This document shows, one piece after another, positions 16,648 to 24,612 of a stretch of DNA of 64,000 nucleotides. A program made the translations under genes and the position numbers. How positions within the stretch are numbered: the stretch's first letter is position 1; every line of letters starts with the position of its first letter. This stretch comes from Sinorhizobium arboris LMG 14919 (GTDB lineage: Bacteria; Pseudomonadota; Alphaproteobacteria; Rhizobiales; Rhizobiaceae), in NCBI RefSeq assembly GCF_000427465.1, contig NZ_ATYB01000008.1:248001-312000 (forward strand). The letters are read 5' to 3'. The notes below the pieces were generated by a model. That model did not search any database and was not told the DNA's origin. It saw only the letters and a list, made by a program, of their open reading frames with translations.

Positions 16648-19452
16648 ATGAAGCGTCTGATTCTCGCCACCGGGAAATGGTCAACGATCCTGACTGTCGC
16701 GTATTTGAAGAGCCGTGGTGACCTCCATCACTACGACGATACTCTCGTGCACATGTCCCATGTGTGCGACCAGTCCTATCTCGACTCCTTCAATGAGTTT
16801 TGCAGCAAGTTTTGGGACTTCTCCGGGGTTCACTGCATCAACTACTGCATTTACGAAAACTCCACGCCAGAGAACTTTACCTTTGGAGACCTAAAAGAAA
16901 AATCGGATGCAGAGTGCACACGCCTGCTGTTGGAGATTCTTGGAGACGAGGAATACGACGAAATCATTGTGCCACATCTTTTCTCCCCGAAGTCTCGTTT
17001 GCTGATGGAGGTTTACGCTAAAGCGAGTGCGTATTGCATCGAAGAGGGGCTCAATTCGTATTTTAGACACCACAGCAAACTGAAATTAAACGACAGGGAA
17101 AGGTACTTTCTATCCAGGCTTCAAGGATACGTTAGCTTTAATTTCATGGGACTGCAGCCACTCTTCGATTTTGACGCTCATGGTGTGCCTGTGATCATCC
17201 CTGAGGTCACCTACGTCAAAGAGGCCATTGACCGAATTGCAGCTGAGGGATTGAGGGTTGCAGAGCCCCACGACCCGAATAAGGTCTTGTTTATAGGTCA
17301 ATTCGCACGGGCCGACATGTCAGTCGACCAGCTGTTAGAGCATTATCTTGCTTCAATTTCGTCGCTTCTACTGTTTGGATTCTCGGTTCATTTTGTAAAG
17401 CACCCGCGAGATACGGGCGTTATCAGCGAACTCCTGGAAGAGGCATTTGCCGGTCAGCAGTTTCATATAATCGACGCACCGAATGTACCGGTGGAAAGAA
17501 TTGCTTCTTCCCACCACTGGTGCGCTGCGGTCTCGTATGCTTCATCCGCGCTGGTAAGCATACCCGCCCTCTATCAAATCCCAGCCTTCACAATTGACGA
17601 GTACGATCTGGAGAAACTTTTGCCTGGGAATGGCGATTTCGGCAACGCACGCAACTTTTGCGCTGTGGTCGTTCCGACGCTGCGGTCGCTGCTAGCGAGA
17701 TTGGAAGAGAACGGTGATAGTCCTGCGGAAGTTGCGGCTGAGGTGTTCAGGTCCTTTCCTCCTCAGCACCACCTCCTGAAGAGGATTTACGCCCCCAAGC
17801 GGCCTGGCAACGATATACAGAGCCTGACCAAACTGACTCTCCGAACTATCGAAGAAAAGATTCAGAGAAACCCGTTCAACTCTAAGCTCAGATTGGCCCA
17901 CGCTCTCAGGGAACAGAATTACACCCGCGCAATGAAGTCGGCGTGGCAAGGATTACTGTTGCATCCTGGCCGGCTGGAGGCGTACCGAATTCTAATTTCT
18001 AAGCTTGTAAGCCCTGTGTCGCGTAAGCTCAACCCCACTATTCCTGATAAGGAGGCTGATGTCTTCAGGATCGCCCGCGCAAGGCCATTGTCGGTAGAAG
18101 CACTCTTTGGCTACGCCAAGCTTTGGGAGAGAAAATCCGAGTACAGCAAAGCCTTGGAGTATCGACTGCTCTCGGTGCTGACACATCCTTTTCATCCGCT
18201 GTCCTACTACAACCTTCTGAAGTGGGCACAAAAAAAAGCAACGTTCGACATCCGAAATAAGCGTTGTGGTTGGTTGTTCAACGTGCTCTTTGACCGTTCA
18301 TTGCGACGATTACAACGGCAGGCGACGGCGATAAGAAAAGCTAACGTGCCGGGAAAGCATATTTCGGCCTTGGCCTACCGCCCCAACAAGGGTGCTACAG
18401 GGGGGCCGGGCGGAGTGTTGGCGCTGCAAAAGGCGGTATTGGGTCCATACTTCGACGATCGTTTGATCAAGTACAATTTTCGAGGGAGTAAGTCTTATAC
18501 GGACTGGTATGCCGACATCGTCAGCGGAGGGAGTTTTGCGCTCGATCAGTGTAAGACTGGCGAGTACGCGCACTTTTTTGCCCATGACTTGGGTTGTGCG
18601 TATGGTCTTGCTTTAGCCGGCAGGAGTTATGTACTTGATTGGCATTTCCAAGGGTCGTTCGTCACGCAGATGCGGAACTTCGGCCATGAGCTGTCGCCAG
18701 CATTTATTGAGAAGTTGAAGGCAATTGAAGGCGTGGCTATGAAGGGAGCAAAATATGTGGTGTTCCCGAGTGATGGCGCTAGAGACATGTACTTCGACGA
18801 CGAATTCAGGGGATGCAACCGCGACGAAGTTTGCGTCGGCCCAAGTGTCTACAACACTATTCTCCCTGGGGCCGCGCGTCCCGACCTTTCAATCGGAAGA
18901 AGTTTGCCAGCCTTCGATGGCATTACCTTCACGAGCATTGGGACGTTGACGTTGGCAAAAGGCCAAGACCAAGTCTTGGATTTCTTTGACAGAATGCTTC
19001 CGCATGCGAAAACGCCCGTCCGGTGGATTTGCATCGGAGATGGTGTCATGCGGGAAGAGCTTCTTCTGCGAGCGAACAAACTCGCCGATGGGTACGAGAA
19101 GTTCGAGTTTACGTACCTTCCGAAGATCCCACACAAGCAAGTGATGAACGTGCTGCACGCATCTGACGTTTACATCATGCTCCACAGAATTTCGATTTTC
19201 GATTTTGCCACGCTCGAGGCGATGAAAAACAAGTGCGCGATTGTGCTTTCGAGAATTGGCGGGAACGTAGACTTCAATAAGGAAGGCAACGTCCTCTTTG
19301 CTGAGGATATGAAGTTTCCCAACAATGAGGTCTTTGGAGTTGAGAATATTTCGCGATTGAAAGAGCTTAATGTCGAGGTCTTCAATCGGTGTTTCTCCAT
19401 CCAGAATTTCAAAAAGCAGAATTTCGACTTGATTGAAAAACTCTGCGCCTAG
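16648..19452 (+). CDS. Two-headed capsule glycosyltransferase: sialyltransferase-like domain plus GT4 domain
   Basis: This is a 934-residue protein of at least three parts. Residues 1-320 carry the three motifs of bacterial poly/oligosialyltransferases: a D/E-D/E-G motif (IEEG at 131-134), HP (KHP at 251-253) and SS (YASS at 297-300). Residues 390-545 are helical and TPR-like (REQNYTRAMKSAWQGLLLHP). Residues about 565-934 form a GT-B fold ending in a GT4 donor domain (FTSIGTLTLAKGQDQVLDF, and TLEAMKNKCAIVLS with Glu857). The likely role is to build a mixed polymer from a CMP-nonulosonic acid and a nucleotide hexose. Meningococcal W/Y polymerases also join these two activities, but there the GT4 part comes first. 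It follows glf in the AT-richer segment. Confidence 0.78.
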   Translation: MKRLILATGKWSTILTVAYLKSRGDLHHYDDTLVHMSHVCDQSYLDSFNEFCSKFWDFSGVHCINYCIYENSTPENFTFGDLKEKSDAECTRLLLEILGDEEYDEIIVPHLFSPKSRLLMEVYAKASAYCIEEGLNSYFRHHSKLKLNDRERYFLSRLQGYVSFNFMGLQPLFDFDAHGVPVIIPEVTYVKEAIDRIAAEGLRVAEPHDPNKVLFIGQFARADMSVDQLLEHYLASISSLLLFGFSVHFVKHPRDTGVISELLEEAFAGQQFHIIDAPNVPVERIASSHHWCAAVSYASSALVSIPALYQIPAFTIDEYDLEKLLPGNGDFGNARNFCAVVVPTLRSLLARLEENGDSPAEVAAEVFRSFPPQHHLLKRIYAPKRPGNDIQSLTKLTLRTIEEKIQRNPFNSKLRLAHALREQNYTRAMKSAWQGLLLHPGRLEAYRILISKLVSPVSRKLNPTIPDKEADVFRIARARPLSVEALFGYAKLWERKSEYSKALEYRLLSVLTHPFHPLSYYNLLKWAQKKATFDIRNKRCGWLFNVLFDRSLRRLQRQATAIRKANVPGKHISALAYRPNKGATGGPGGVLALQKAVLGPYFDDRLIKYNFRGSKSYTDWYADIVSGGSFALDQCKTGEYAHFFAHDLGCAYGLALAGRSYVLDWHFQGSFVTQMRNFGHELSPAFIEKLKAIEGVAMKGAKYVVFPSDGARDMYFDDEFRGCNRDEVCVGPSVYNTILPGAARPDLSIGRSLPAFDGITFTSIGTLTLAKGQDQVLDFFDRMLPHAKTPVRWICIGDGVMREELLLRANKLADGYEKFEFTYLPKIPHKQVMNVLHASDVYIMLHRISIFDFATLEAMKNKCAIVLSRIGGNVDFNKEGNVLFAEDMKFPNNEVFGVENISRLKELNVEVFNRCFSIQNFKKQNFDLIEKLCA

Positions 19453-19612
19453 GTGAGGCGCGCCCTTCACGCAGCAGCAGGAAAAGGGATTTGGTGGGAT
19501 GGGTCGGCTAGCTATCTGGATAGAATAAGTGACCTTGCCCCCAAGTTTTATCCAGCTTTGAGTTCGCACCAGCGGTTTTGGGTTGCTGTCATCTGCGCGG
19601 TAGGGGCGCGTT

Positions 19613-19643
19613 GTGGTGCGGAGCCATTTCGGCTGCGCACCAC
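19613..19643. terminator. Hairpin between convergent capsule genes
   Basis: GTGGTGCGGAGCC (19613-19625) and GGCTGCGCACCAC (19631-19643) form a 13-base stem with one mismatch and a five-base loop. It lies between the end of the two-headed glycosyltransferase and the end of the convergent pyruvyltransferase fusion. There is no T-run, so termination is a guess. It could also be a repeat or the relic of an insertion sequence end. Confidence 0.35.
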
Positions 19644-19659
19644 GGGGCAAGGCCAGTAT

Positions 19660-21654
19660 TTAGGTGAGGGTGGCGGCGAACTCCGCAGCCTGGGCACGCA
19701 GTTTGTCGCCGAGCACCGCGCGCTTTTCCGCAATCGAGGCGACTAGGCGATCCTCGTTATGGATGAAGAAATTAAGTTTGCCGATCATAGCATTTGCCAT
19801 GTCGTCTAGTTGTCCCCGCGTCATTTTTGGATTGCGTGGTACGTTGCAGAGGAATTCGTTCGACCCAAAATAGTCCACCGGCATCCCGCGCCGCTCAGGC
19901 ATTCCGATGAACGCAGCAGGCGTGTCGAAAGCGAGGAACGGCAACCAGCCGTGCAAGCGCTTCCCGAACGCAAAGCGGCTATCGCAGTATCGCTCACCGA
20001 ATGACGGGTGCTTCGACAGTGCCTCGTTAAATTCGTAATTGAACTCCTTCCCCGTAAGTTCCGCCTGCAGCAGATCACCGAAATAAGGCATGTCAATTTC
20101 AATGGGTGGAAACAGCTCCAGCAGCATCCGATTTGAGTCACCGGCAGCATTGATCATTGAGCGCACTTCCAGGCCTTCGGCCTCGGCATAGGCCTTGAAT
20201 CGTCGAAGGGGGTGGTCTTGGAAGTTCGCCTCGTTGAAGAGGAACTCGTCGAGGTTCACCACTACGAGGTCGCGTTTTCGCGGCTTGATGTCGAGCAGAG
20301 TGTCAGTGAAAAGTGATACGCAGGGAGACCACTCGGGTTCAGTCGAGGGGTCCACCCCGCGGATAAAGTCGGCTTCCCGTGTTGCGCGAACAATAATCTT
20401 CGGCGCGCGTGCTGTGACCCGGCGCACTGCATTGAGTTCTTCATCGGTTGGTTTCGCGAGGATCCCCGTCGACCAAAGAAAGAACTTGGAGTTCTGGAAT
20501 TGATCCCACTGCTTGGCGATTTTCTGGTGCAGGTGTCTGGATGAATTCGTTTGGACGAACATCCCGCCGGGACCGATGATTACGTTATCTGGCGCGTCTT
20601 GTCCGTCGCGGATGTAGACTGGTTCGTGCACGAAGCGAAAATCGAGGTCCACAAGACCATCGAACAACTTCCGAGTAACCTGGTATAGAAGGGCATCTCC
20701 GGCATTACCACGAACGCCACACGTAACCCATAGGGCCTTCTTCATTGCTCGTCCTTTTCCAATGTCCACCCGGGCGGTCCGAGACGTGTCTGCACAGGTC
20801 GACGAGCCCTTTCCGCCCGGTGTATCAAGTCCTTGTGCCTCTTGGTTAAAGACCCGGAGACCGGAAGCGCCGGAAATCGCCTCCTGACATAGCGCAGCTA
20901 GACTTTTTGTTCGGGGCAGCATCAATATTTCGTCCACGATTGCATTCGATCGCATGGAGCTTTGAAGATCCGCTTGCTTCCCCGCTGCACGCGTCAGACT
21001 ATCGACTACATCGGACACAGCGGCTTTGTCTGTGTTGTCAACTAAGAATGGTAGGACGACTGAGTGTGTTTGCAGCGGAAGCCGGACTAGCGAAACGCTC
21101 TCGCCGGACACGCTCTCTGCTTCTGACCGGTCGTTCGCGTTAAGATTGCCAAAGATGATGGTCGCGCTCGTGGTTGAGGGGACGTGTGTTACATCACCAT
21201 AGCGAGCTAAATCCTCTGCGATGCTCCTATCGGCCGATGCCACCTCCAGCAACTTCTTGTAGCTTGGAAAGCGCACCCGTGGATTCTCAGGGAAGATTCG
21301 CGTCTGCGGCCCAAAGCACAGACTTGAATACCGCCGGTGTCTGTCCTTGGTCGAGCATAGTGCTGCCATCAGCAGGGCGCCAAAGCCACCCTTTGAACAC
21401 CCAATAAAAAGCACTCGTGCTACGGCAAGTTCCGCCGCAATCGCTACGATAGCGCCTGAAGTCTCAGCGGCTCCGAGGGTGAAATATGTGTCTTTTTGGT
21501 CTGCGAGATGCAGGACGGTGGAGTGAAACTCAGTCTTGTAGAAGGCAAAGCTTTTCTTCTGAGAGAGCACGACAATCATCTCGTCGAGTCGCTCTCCGAA
21601 CCGAAGCTCAGAACTGATCCAGGGCGGAAGAGTGTTTTTAGTCTTTGCTAGCAC
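19660..21654 (-). CDS. Alpha/beta-hydrolase-like domain fused to a polysaccharide pyruvyltransferase
   Basis: The single frame encodes 664 residues from a GTG at 21654 (GAGGA upstream). Residues 1-240 look like an alpha/beta hydrolase with a nucleophile elbow (IGCSKGGFGALL, Ser87) and a later QTHSVVLPF His. Residues 304-664 match the WcaK/CsaB polysaccharide pyruvyltransferase family: VTCGVRGNAGDALLYQ, NVIIGPGGMFVQ and RLHGWLPFLAFDTPA. These enzymes transfer pyruvate from phosphoenolpyruvate onto sugars. Residues 265-303 are a low-complexity joint. Met304 (base 20745) is preceded by AAGGACGAG, so the second domain might also be made alone. The first domain could be an acyl- or acetyl-esterase acting on the capsule. 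Confidence 0.7.
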   Translation of the reverse strand: MLAKTKNTLPPWISSELRFGERLDEMIVVLSQKKSFAFYKTEFHSTVLHLADQKDTYFTLGAAETSGAIVAIAAELAVARVLFIGCSKGGFGALLMAALCSTKDRHRRYSSLCFGPQTRIFPENPRVRFPSYKKLLEVASADRSIAEDLARYGDVTHVPSTTSATIIFGNLNANDRSEAESVSGESVSLVRLPLQTHSVVLPFLVDNTDKAAVSDVVDSLTRAAGKQADLQSSMRSNAIVDEILMLPRTKSLAALCQEAISGASGLRVFNQEAQGLDTPGGKGSSTCADTSRTARVDIGKGRAMKKALWVTCGVRGNAGDALLYQVTRKLFDGLVDLDFRFVHEPVYIRDGQDAPDNVIIGPGGMFVQTNSSRHLHQKIAKQWDQFQNSKFFLWSTGILAKPTDEELNAVRRVTARAPKIIVRATREADFIRGVDPSTEPEWSPCVSLFTDTLLDIKPRKRDLVVVNLDEFLFNEANFQDHPLRRFKAYAEAEGLEVRSMINAAGDSNRMLLELFPPIEIDMPYFGDLLQAELTGKEFNYEFNEALSKHPSFGERYCDSRFAFGKRLHGWLPFLAFDTPAAFIGMPERRGMPVDYFGSNEFLCNVPRNPKMTRGQLDDMANAMIGKLNFFIHNEDRLVASIAEKRAVLGDKLRAQAAEFAATLT

Positions 21655-21915
21655 TCGTTGGAATCCTCACGATGAACCCTCACTTTAGCGTATATGCACA
21701 ACCTTAGTCGGAGTTGGAAGTGCCGCTGTGCAGAAAGGCTTTGCTGGACGCAGTTCCGTATTTGGTCCATATCGCTCCTGCCTAGGCTTTTACGATCTAC
21801 ACGCCGGTTTGTTTGAAGTGCGGTGTTTGTGCGATCGCGAAGACAGGCGAGCGGGGTTCACGGTTTGGGAGCCGTGTTGACCAAGCGTGCGCGATCGTCT
21901 GGTTGGCGACCTCAA

Positions 21916-22359
21916 TTAGCCGTCAGTATCTCCAGATTGTAGTATTTTCAAAGCTGCTATACAGAGGGCGATTGCTGGGCTAGCGGCAGAGCAATACGGC
22001 CCGTCACCAATTTTTGCGTAGCCACCGCGACTGTCCCAACTCACACCCCCGGCAAGGTCTGGCGCTACCATCTGGGCAAATGCGCATGCGTCATCAATCA
22101 CGGCGGTATAGCGTGGTACGCGACCGGGATCTTGACCGCCGGGGTGCAACCAGAGAACGCGCCTCGTCTGCTCCCCAGAATTTGGGTCCCTGACGTTTTC
22201 GACTTTCCGTTTGTAGCCAATCAGCATCGCCAAGGCTACATCCAACTTGCGGCTTGGCTCCTGCGCCTCCTCAAGGTCTCTGATAACATCAATAACAGCC
22301 ATCAAGTCGTTCTTTACAGTTTGGATCGGTACTCGTTCTGAAGCATGCGACATTACCAT
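21916..22359 (-). CDS. Hypothetical protein, phage ABA-sandwich-like
   Basis: This small protein of 147 residues (ATG at 22359; the frame stays open to a GTG at 22443) contains KLDVALAMLIGYKRK, then VPRYTAVIDDACAFAQMV and a final AASPAIALCIAALKIL. The order (short aspartate-led start, a YT-SxD middle and a final ALALC-type helix) recalls small phage ABA-sandwich proteins common in rhizobial prophages. No other phage genes are near. There is no convincing ribosome-binding site for any start. It may be a stray gene carried in with the capsule island. Function unknown. Confidence 0.4.
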   Translation of the reverse strand: MVMSHASERVPIQTVKNDLMAVIDVIRDLEEAQEPSRKLDVALAMLIGYKRKVENVRDPNSGEQTRRVLWLHPGGQDPGRVPRYTAVIDDACAFAQMVAPDLAGGVSWDSRGGYAKIGDGPYCSAASPAIALCIAALKILQSGDTDG

Positions 22360-22960
22360 AAGCAGTTTGCTGTCCCTCGAACAAGTGTTGACGGTCTGAA
22401 ATCGCTGATGGGCCTGCCCGCTTCGGCTTGTACCCGGCGGCACTGCCGAGTTCGCTCTGGATTTCCGAAAGGTCAGTCAACCTCCTCGAGAGCACGGAAA
22501 CCTGTTCATCGTTAGCGGCAGGCGCATCGCGTAAACTTGAGTGGCGCGCTCGGTTCCTCCGTCAATGGAAGCGCCTTACTGTGCTACGTATAGAGTTGCG
22601 ACGGGTCCAGTTCCTGAGACCGCACAAATCGCCAATATATTGGCACCAGGGCGAGAGCGCCTCCGCGACAAACCGCGCGTTCTCTCCGACCAGTGGCGTG
22701 GCTTGCGTCGAGACTGCGCCGGCTCGGCTGTCAGGTCCTCGAATGATGATTCACATTGTCGCTCATCGGTTTCTCCGCATAACTCATGCTCAGAACGCGC
22801 GCTCAGCGGTCTTGAAATTACGTGGGGTAGTCTACGCGCTTACGGCACATCTAAAGCACTCGCTCTTACTCCTAACGGGATGGCGAGGACGATGAGAAGC
22901 GCATTGCCTGCAACTTACAAGTGCTCTATACACGGCGATCAGTGCACACTGGAGCAGACA
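22360..22960. other. Gap with no recognisable gene
   Basis: This stretch upstream of the RTX gene has open frames on the plus strand (for example 22428-22895), but none gives a protein I recognise or has a good ribosome-binding site. It probably holds the RTX promoter and leftover DNA from rearrangement in the capsule island. No repeat or RNA gene was seen. Confidence 0.4.
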
Positions 22961-24034
22961 ATGGCAAGATTAACGGTCGCATCAAACTATGGCTTTGATC
23001 AATGGAGCTTCGATTTCAGCCAGCTCTACTACGGGACGTCCTATGTTGGGACATCGACCCTGTTCCGGATCAACTATTCAGATGGCACAAGCGAAGAATT
23101 CCGTGGTACGGGGATTCAATACGATGCTTATGGAGTACCTTATGCCGGCATCATCACCTCGTATGCCGGCTATTACAACGGTCAGCAGCTTGTAATCTTC
23201 CAGGGCGGTAACATTGCTGTCGCTGATATTGTCGCGGCAGCAGATACTTGGTATGCCGGCGACGATGAGCAAGTCATTTTCAATGCCCTGAACGGTAACG
23301 ACACGCTTGTCGGTGGTAATCTCGCGGACGCCCTCGCAGGCTTCAATGGTAATGACGTGGTCAACGGCAACGGTGGAAACGATTTGCTCTACGGCTACGA
23401 TGGTAAGGATACGATCATAGGCGGAGCCGGGCGTGACTATATAGATGGCGGGGAGGGTAGCGACACTGCATCGTATGCGACCTCTCGGTCCGGGGTGGTG
23501 GCCAATCTTGCCAATCGCTATGCAAACACCAATGACGCCTCTGGTGACTACTACGTTTCGATCGAGCATCTATTCGGCACGGGTTACAGCGATCGCCTTT
23601 ACGGCAATTCGGCTGGAAACGTCATCACAGGAGGTAATGGCAACGATTCTATCGCTGGCGCGGGTGGCAATGATGCACTCGTTGGTGGCGCTGGCGCTGA
23701 TCGACTTTGGGGCGGGATCGGTGCCGATCGGTTCATCTTCAAAGCCGTGTCTGATTCCGCTGGATCCCAGGTCGACACAATCTTCGATTTTGCGCCGAGT
23801 GGCGGCGACAGGATTGATCTCGCCACGATCGACGCCAATGTGAATGCCTCGGGCAACCAAGCGTTCACCTTTATTGGTACCACAGCCTTTCAGGGGAAGG
23901 CCGGAGAGCTCCGCTATGTGAAGCAAGCGTCCGACACCTACGTCTATGCGGACGTGAACGGGGACAAGAAGGCGGACTTGGCGATCCATCTCGACGGTGC
24001 TGTGGCGCTGACGAAGGACTATTTTCTACTTTAA
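22961..24034 (+). CDS. Secreted RTX calcium-binding protein
   Basis: This 357-residue protein has no N-terminal signal peptide but many glycine/aspartate nonapeptides of the GGxGxDxUx type (LNGNDTLVGG, GGNDLLYGYDGKDTIIGG, GGNDALVGGAGADRLWGG) from about residue 105 to 260. The C-terminus (DTIFDFAPSGGDRIDL ... GDKKADLAIHLDGAV, then KDYFLL) is the serralysin-type end that carries the type I secretion signal. Such proteins bind calcium outside the cell. No catalytic domain is evident in the first 100 residues. The start follows GGAGCAGACA. No type I secretion genes are in the window. S. meliloti has a similar secreted protein in its rkp-3 region, as I recall. Confidence 0.85.
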   Translation: MARLTVASNYGFDQWSFDFSQLYYGTSYVGTSTLFRINYSDGTSEEFRGTGIQYDAYGVPYAGIITSYAGYYNGQQLVIFQGGNIAVADIVAAADTWYAGDDEQVIFNALNGNDTLVGGNLADALAGFNGNDVVNGNGGNDLLYGYDGKDTIIGGAGRDYIDGGEGSDTASYATSRSGVVANLANRYANTNDASGDYYVSIEHLFGTGYSDRLYGNSAGNVITGGNGNDSIAGAGGNDALVGGAGADRLWGGIGADRFIFKAVSDSAGSQVDTIFDFAPSGGDRIDLATIDANVNASGNQAFTFIGTTAFQGKAGELRYVKQASDTYVYADVNGDKKADLAIHLDGAVALTKDYFLL

Positions 24035-24111
24035 ATTGGCCGTCATTGAAGAACGCTTAATCGCTACCATTGATGTAGCGCTTTTGAATACGATCGCTTA
24101 AACACCGGGCA

Positions 24112-24145
24112 TCTCCTCTCTCGTGATTGGGAGAGGAGACCTTTT
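24112..24145 (+). terminator. Probable terminator after the RTX gene
   Basis: TCTCCTCTC (24112-24120) pairs with GAGAGGAGA (24131-24139) around a ten-base loop and is followed by CCTTTTC. The perfect nine-base stem lies about 80 bases after the RTX stop codon. Confidence 0.6.
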
Positions 24146-24289
24146 CAAAATAGTCCAGCTTCGGCGGTTTTTCCATTTTCCATTGGGCAGAATACCTACC
24201 CTTATAGGGAGTGGAAGGGAGAACTGTAATTCTTTATGGGCAAACGGTACCGTAGCGGCAAGTCGGGACCGTTCAGCCAACGTAGGTCC

Positions 24290-24425
24290 TCGAAGCGGCG
24301 TGCGACTTCGGAAACCTCCACGCCCGGCGCGAAAGCCTCCGCCAGTATCCGCGCGCGATCTTTCATCTCGCAACGACCGTCGCCGACGCCGCTCTGGTCC
24401 CGTCAGCAAAACTGTATGTCCATGA
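24290..24425 (-). mobile_element. Remnant of an IS66-family first transposition protein (frameshifted)
   Basis: Read on the minus strand, the DNA from about 24425 encodes LLTGPERRRRRSLRDE. After a frame change near 24366 it continues as KDRARILAEAFAPGVEVSEV and then ARRF. Together these match the N-terminal helix-turn-helix of IS66-type OrfA/TnpA, where the motif is usually (L)TGPERRRRW...KARIVAEAFAPG. After ARRF the match stops. So this is a broken piece only. The whole gap 24035-24612 holds this relic and the RTX terminator, and no other gene that I can see. Confidence 0.65.
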
Positions 24426-24612
24426 ATCGGACAATGCACTCTTAAGTCCACTCTTGAGTGCGCAGACTCGCGGGAGACACGGAACTCCGCAAGGCGGTGC
24501 CCGCCGGAGGGAAGCCTCATGGCTGGTGAGTGACTTGGGAGAGGGTGAGCGTCAATCAGGTTCGCGGATTCAGAGGAGCTTTTGGTAATCCCTAGTGACC
24601 GCGATTGCGAGA

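Noticed and set aside
19500-19659. An insertion sequence end after the two-headed glycosyltransferase
   Set aside because: The hairpin and the nearby CTTGCCCCCAAG motif look like an element border, but no transposase piece and no matching opposite end could be found.
22428-22895. A 155-codon plus-strand gene before the RTX gene
   Set aside because: No ribosome-binding site, no recognisable domain, and its amino acid make-up looks like non-coding DNA.
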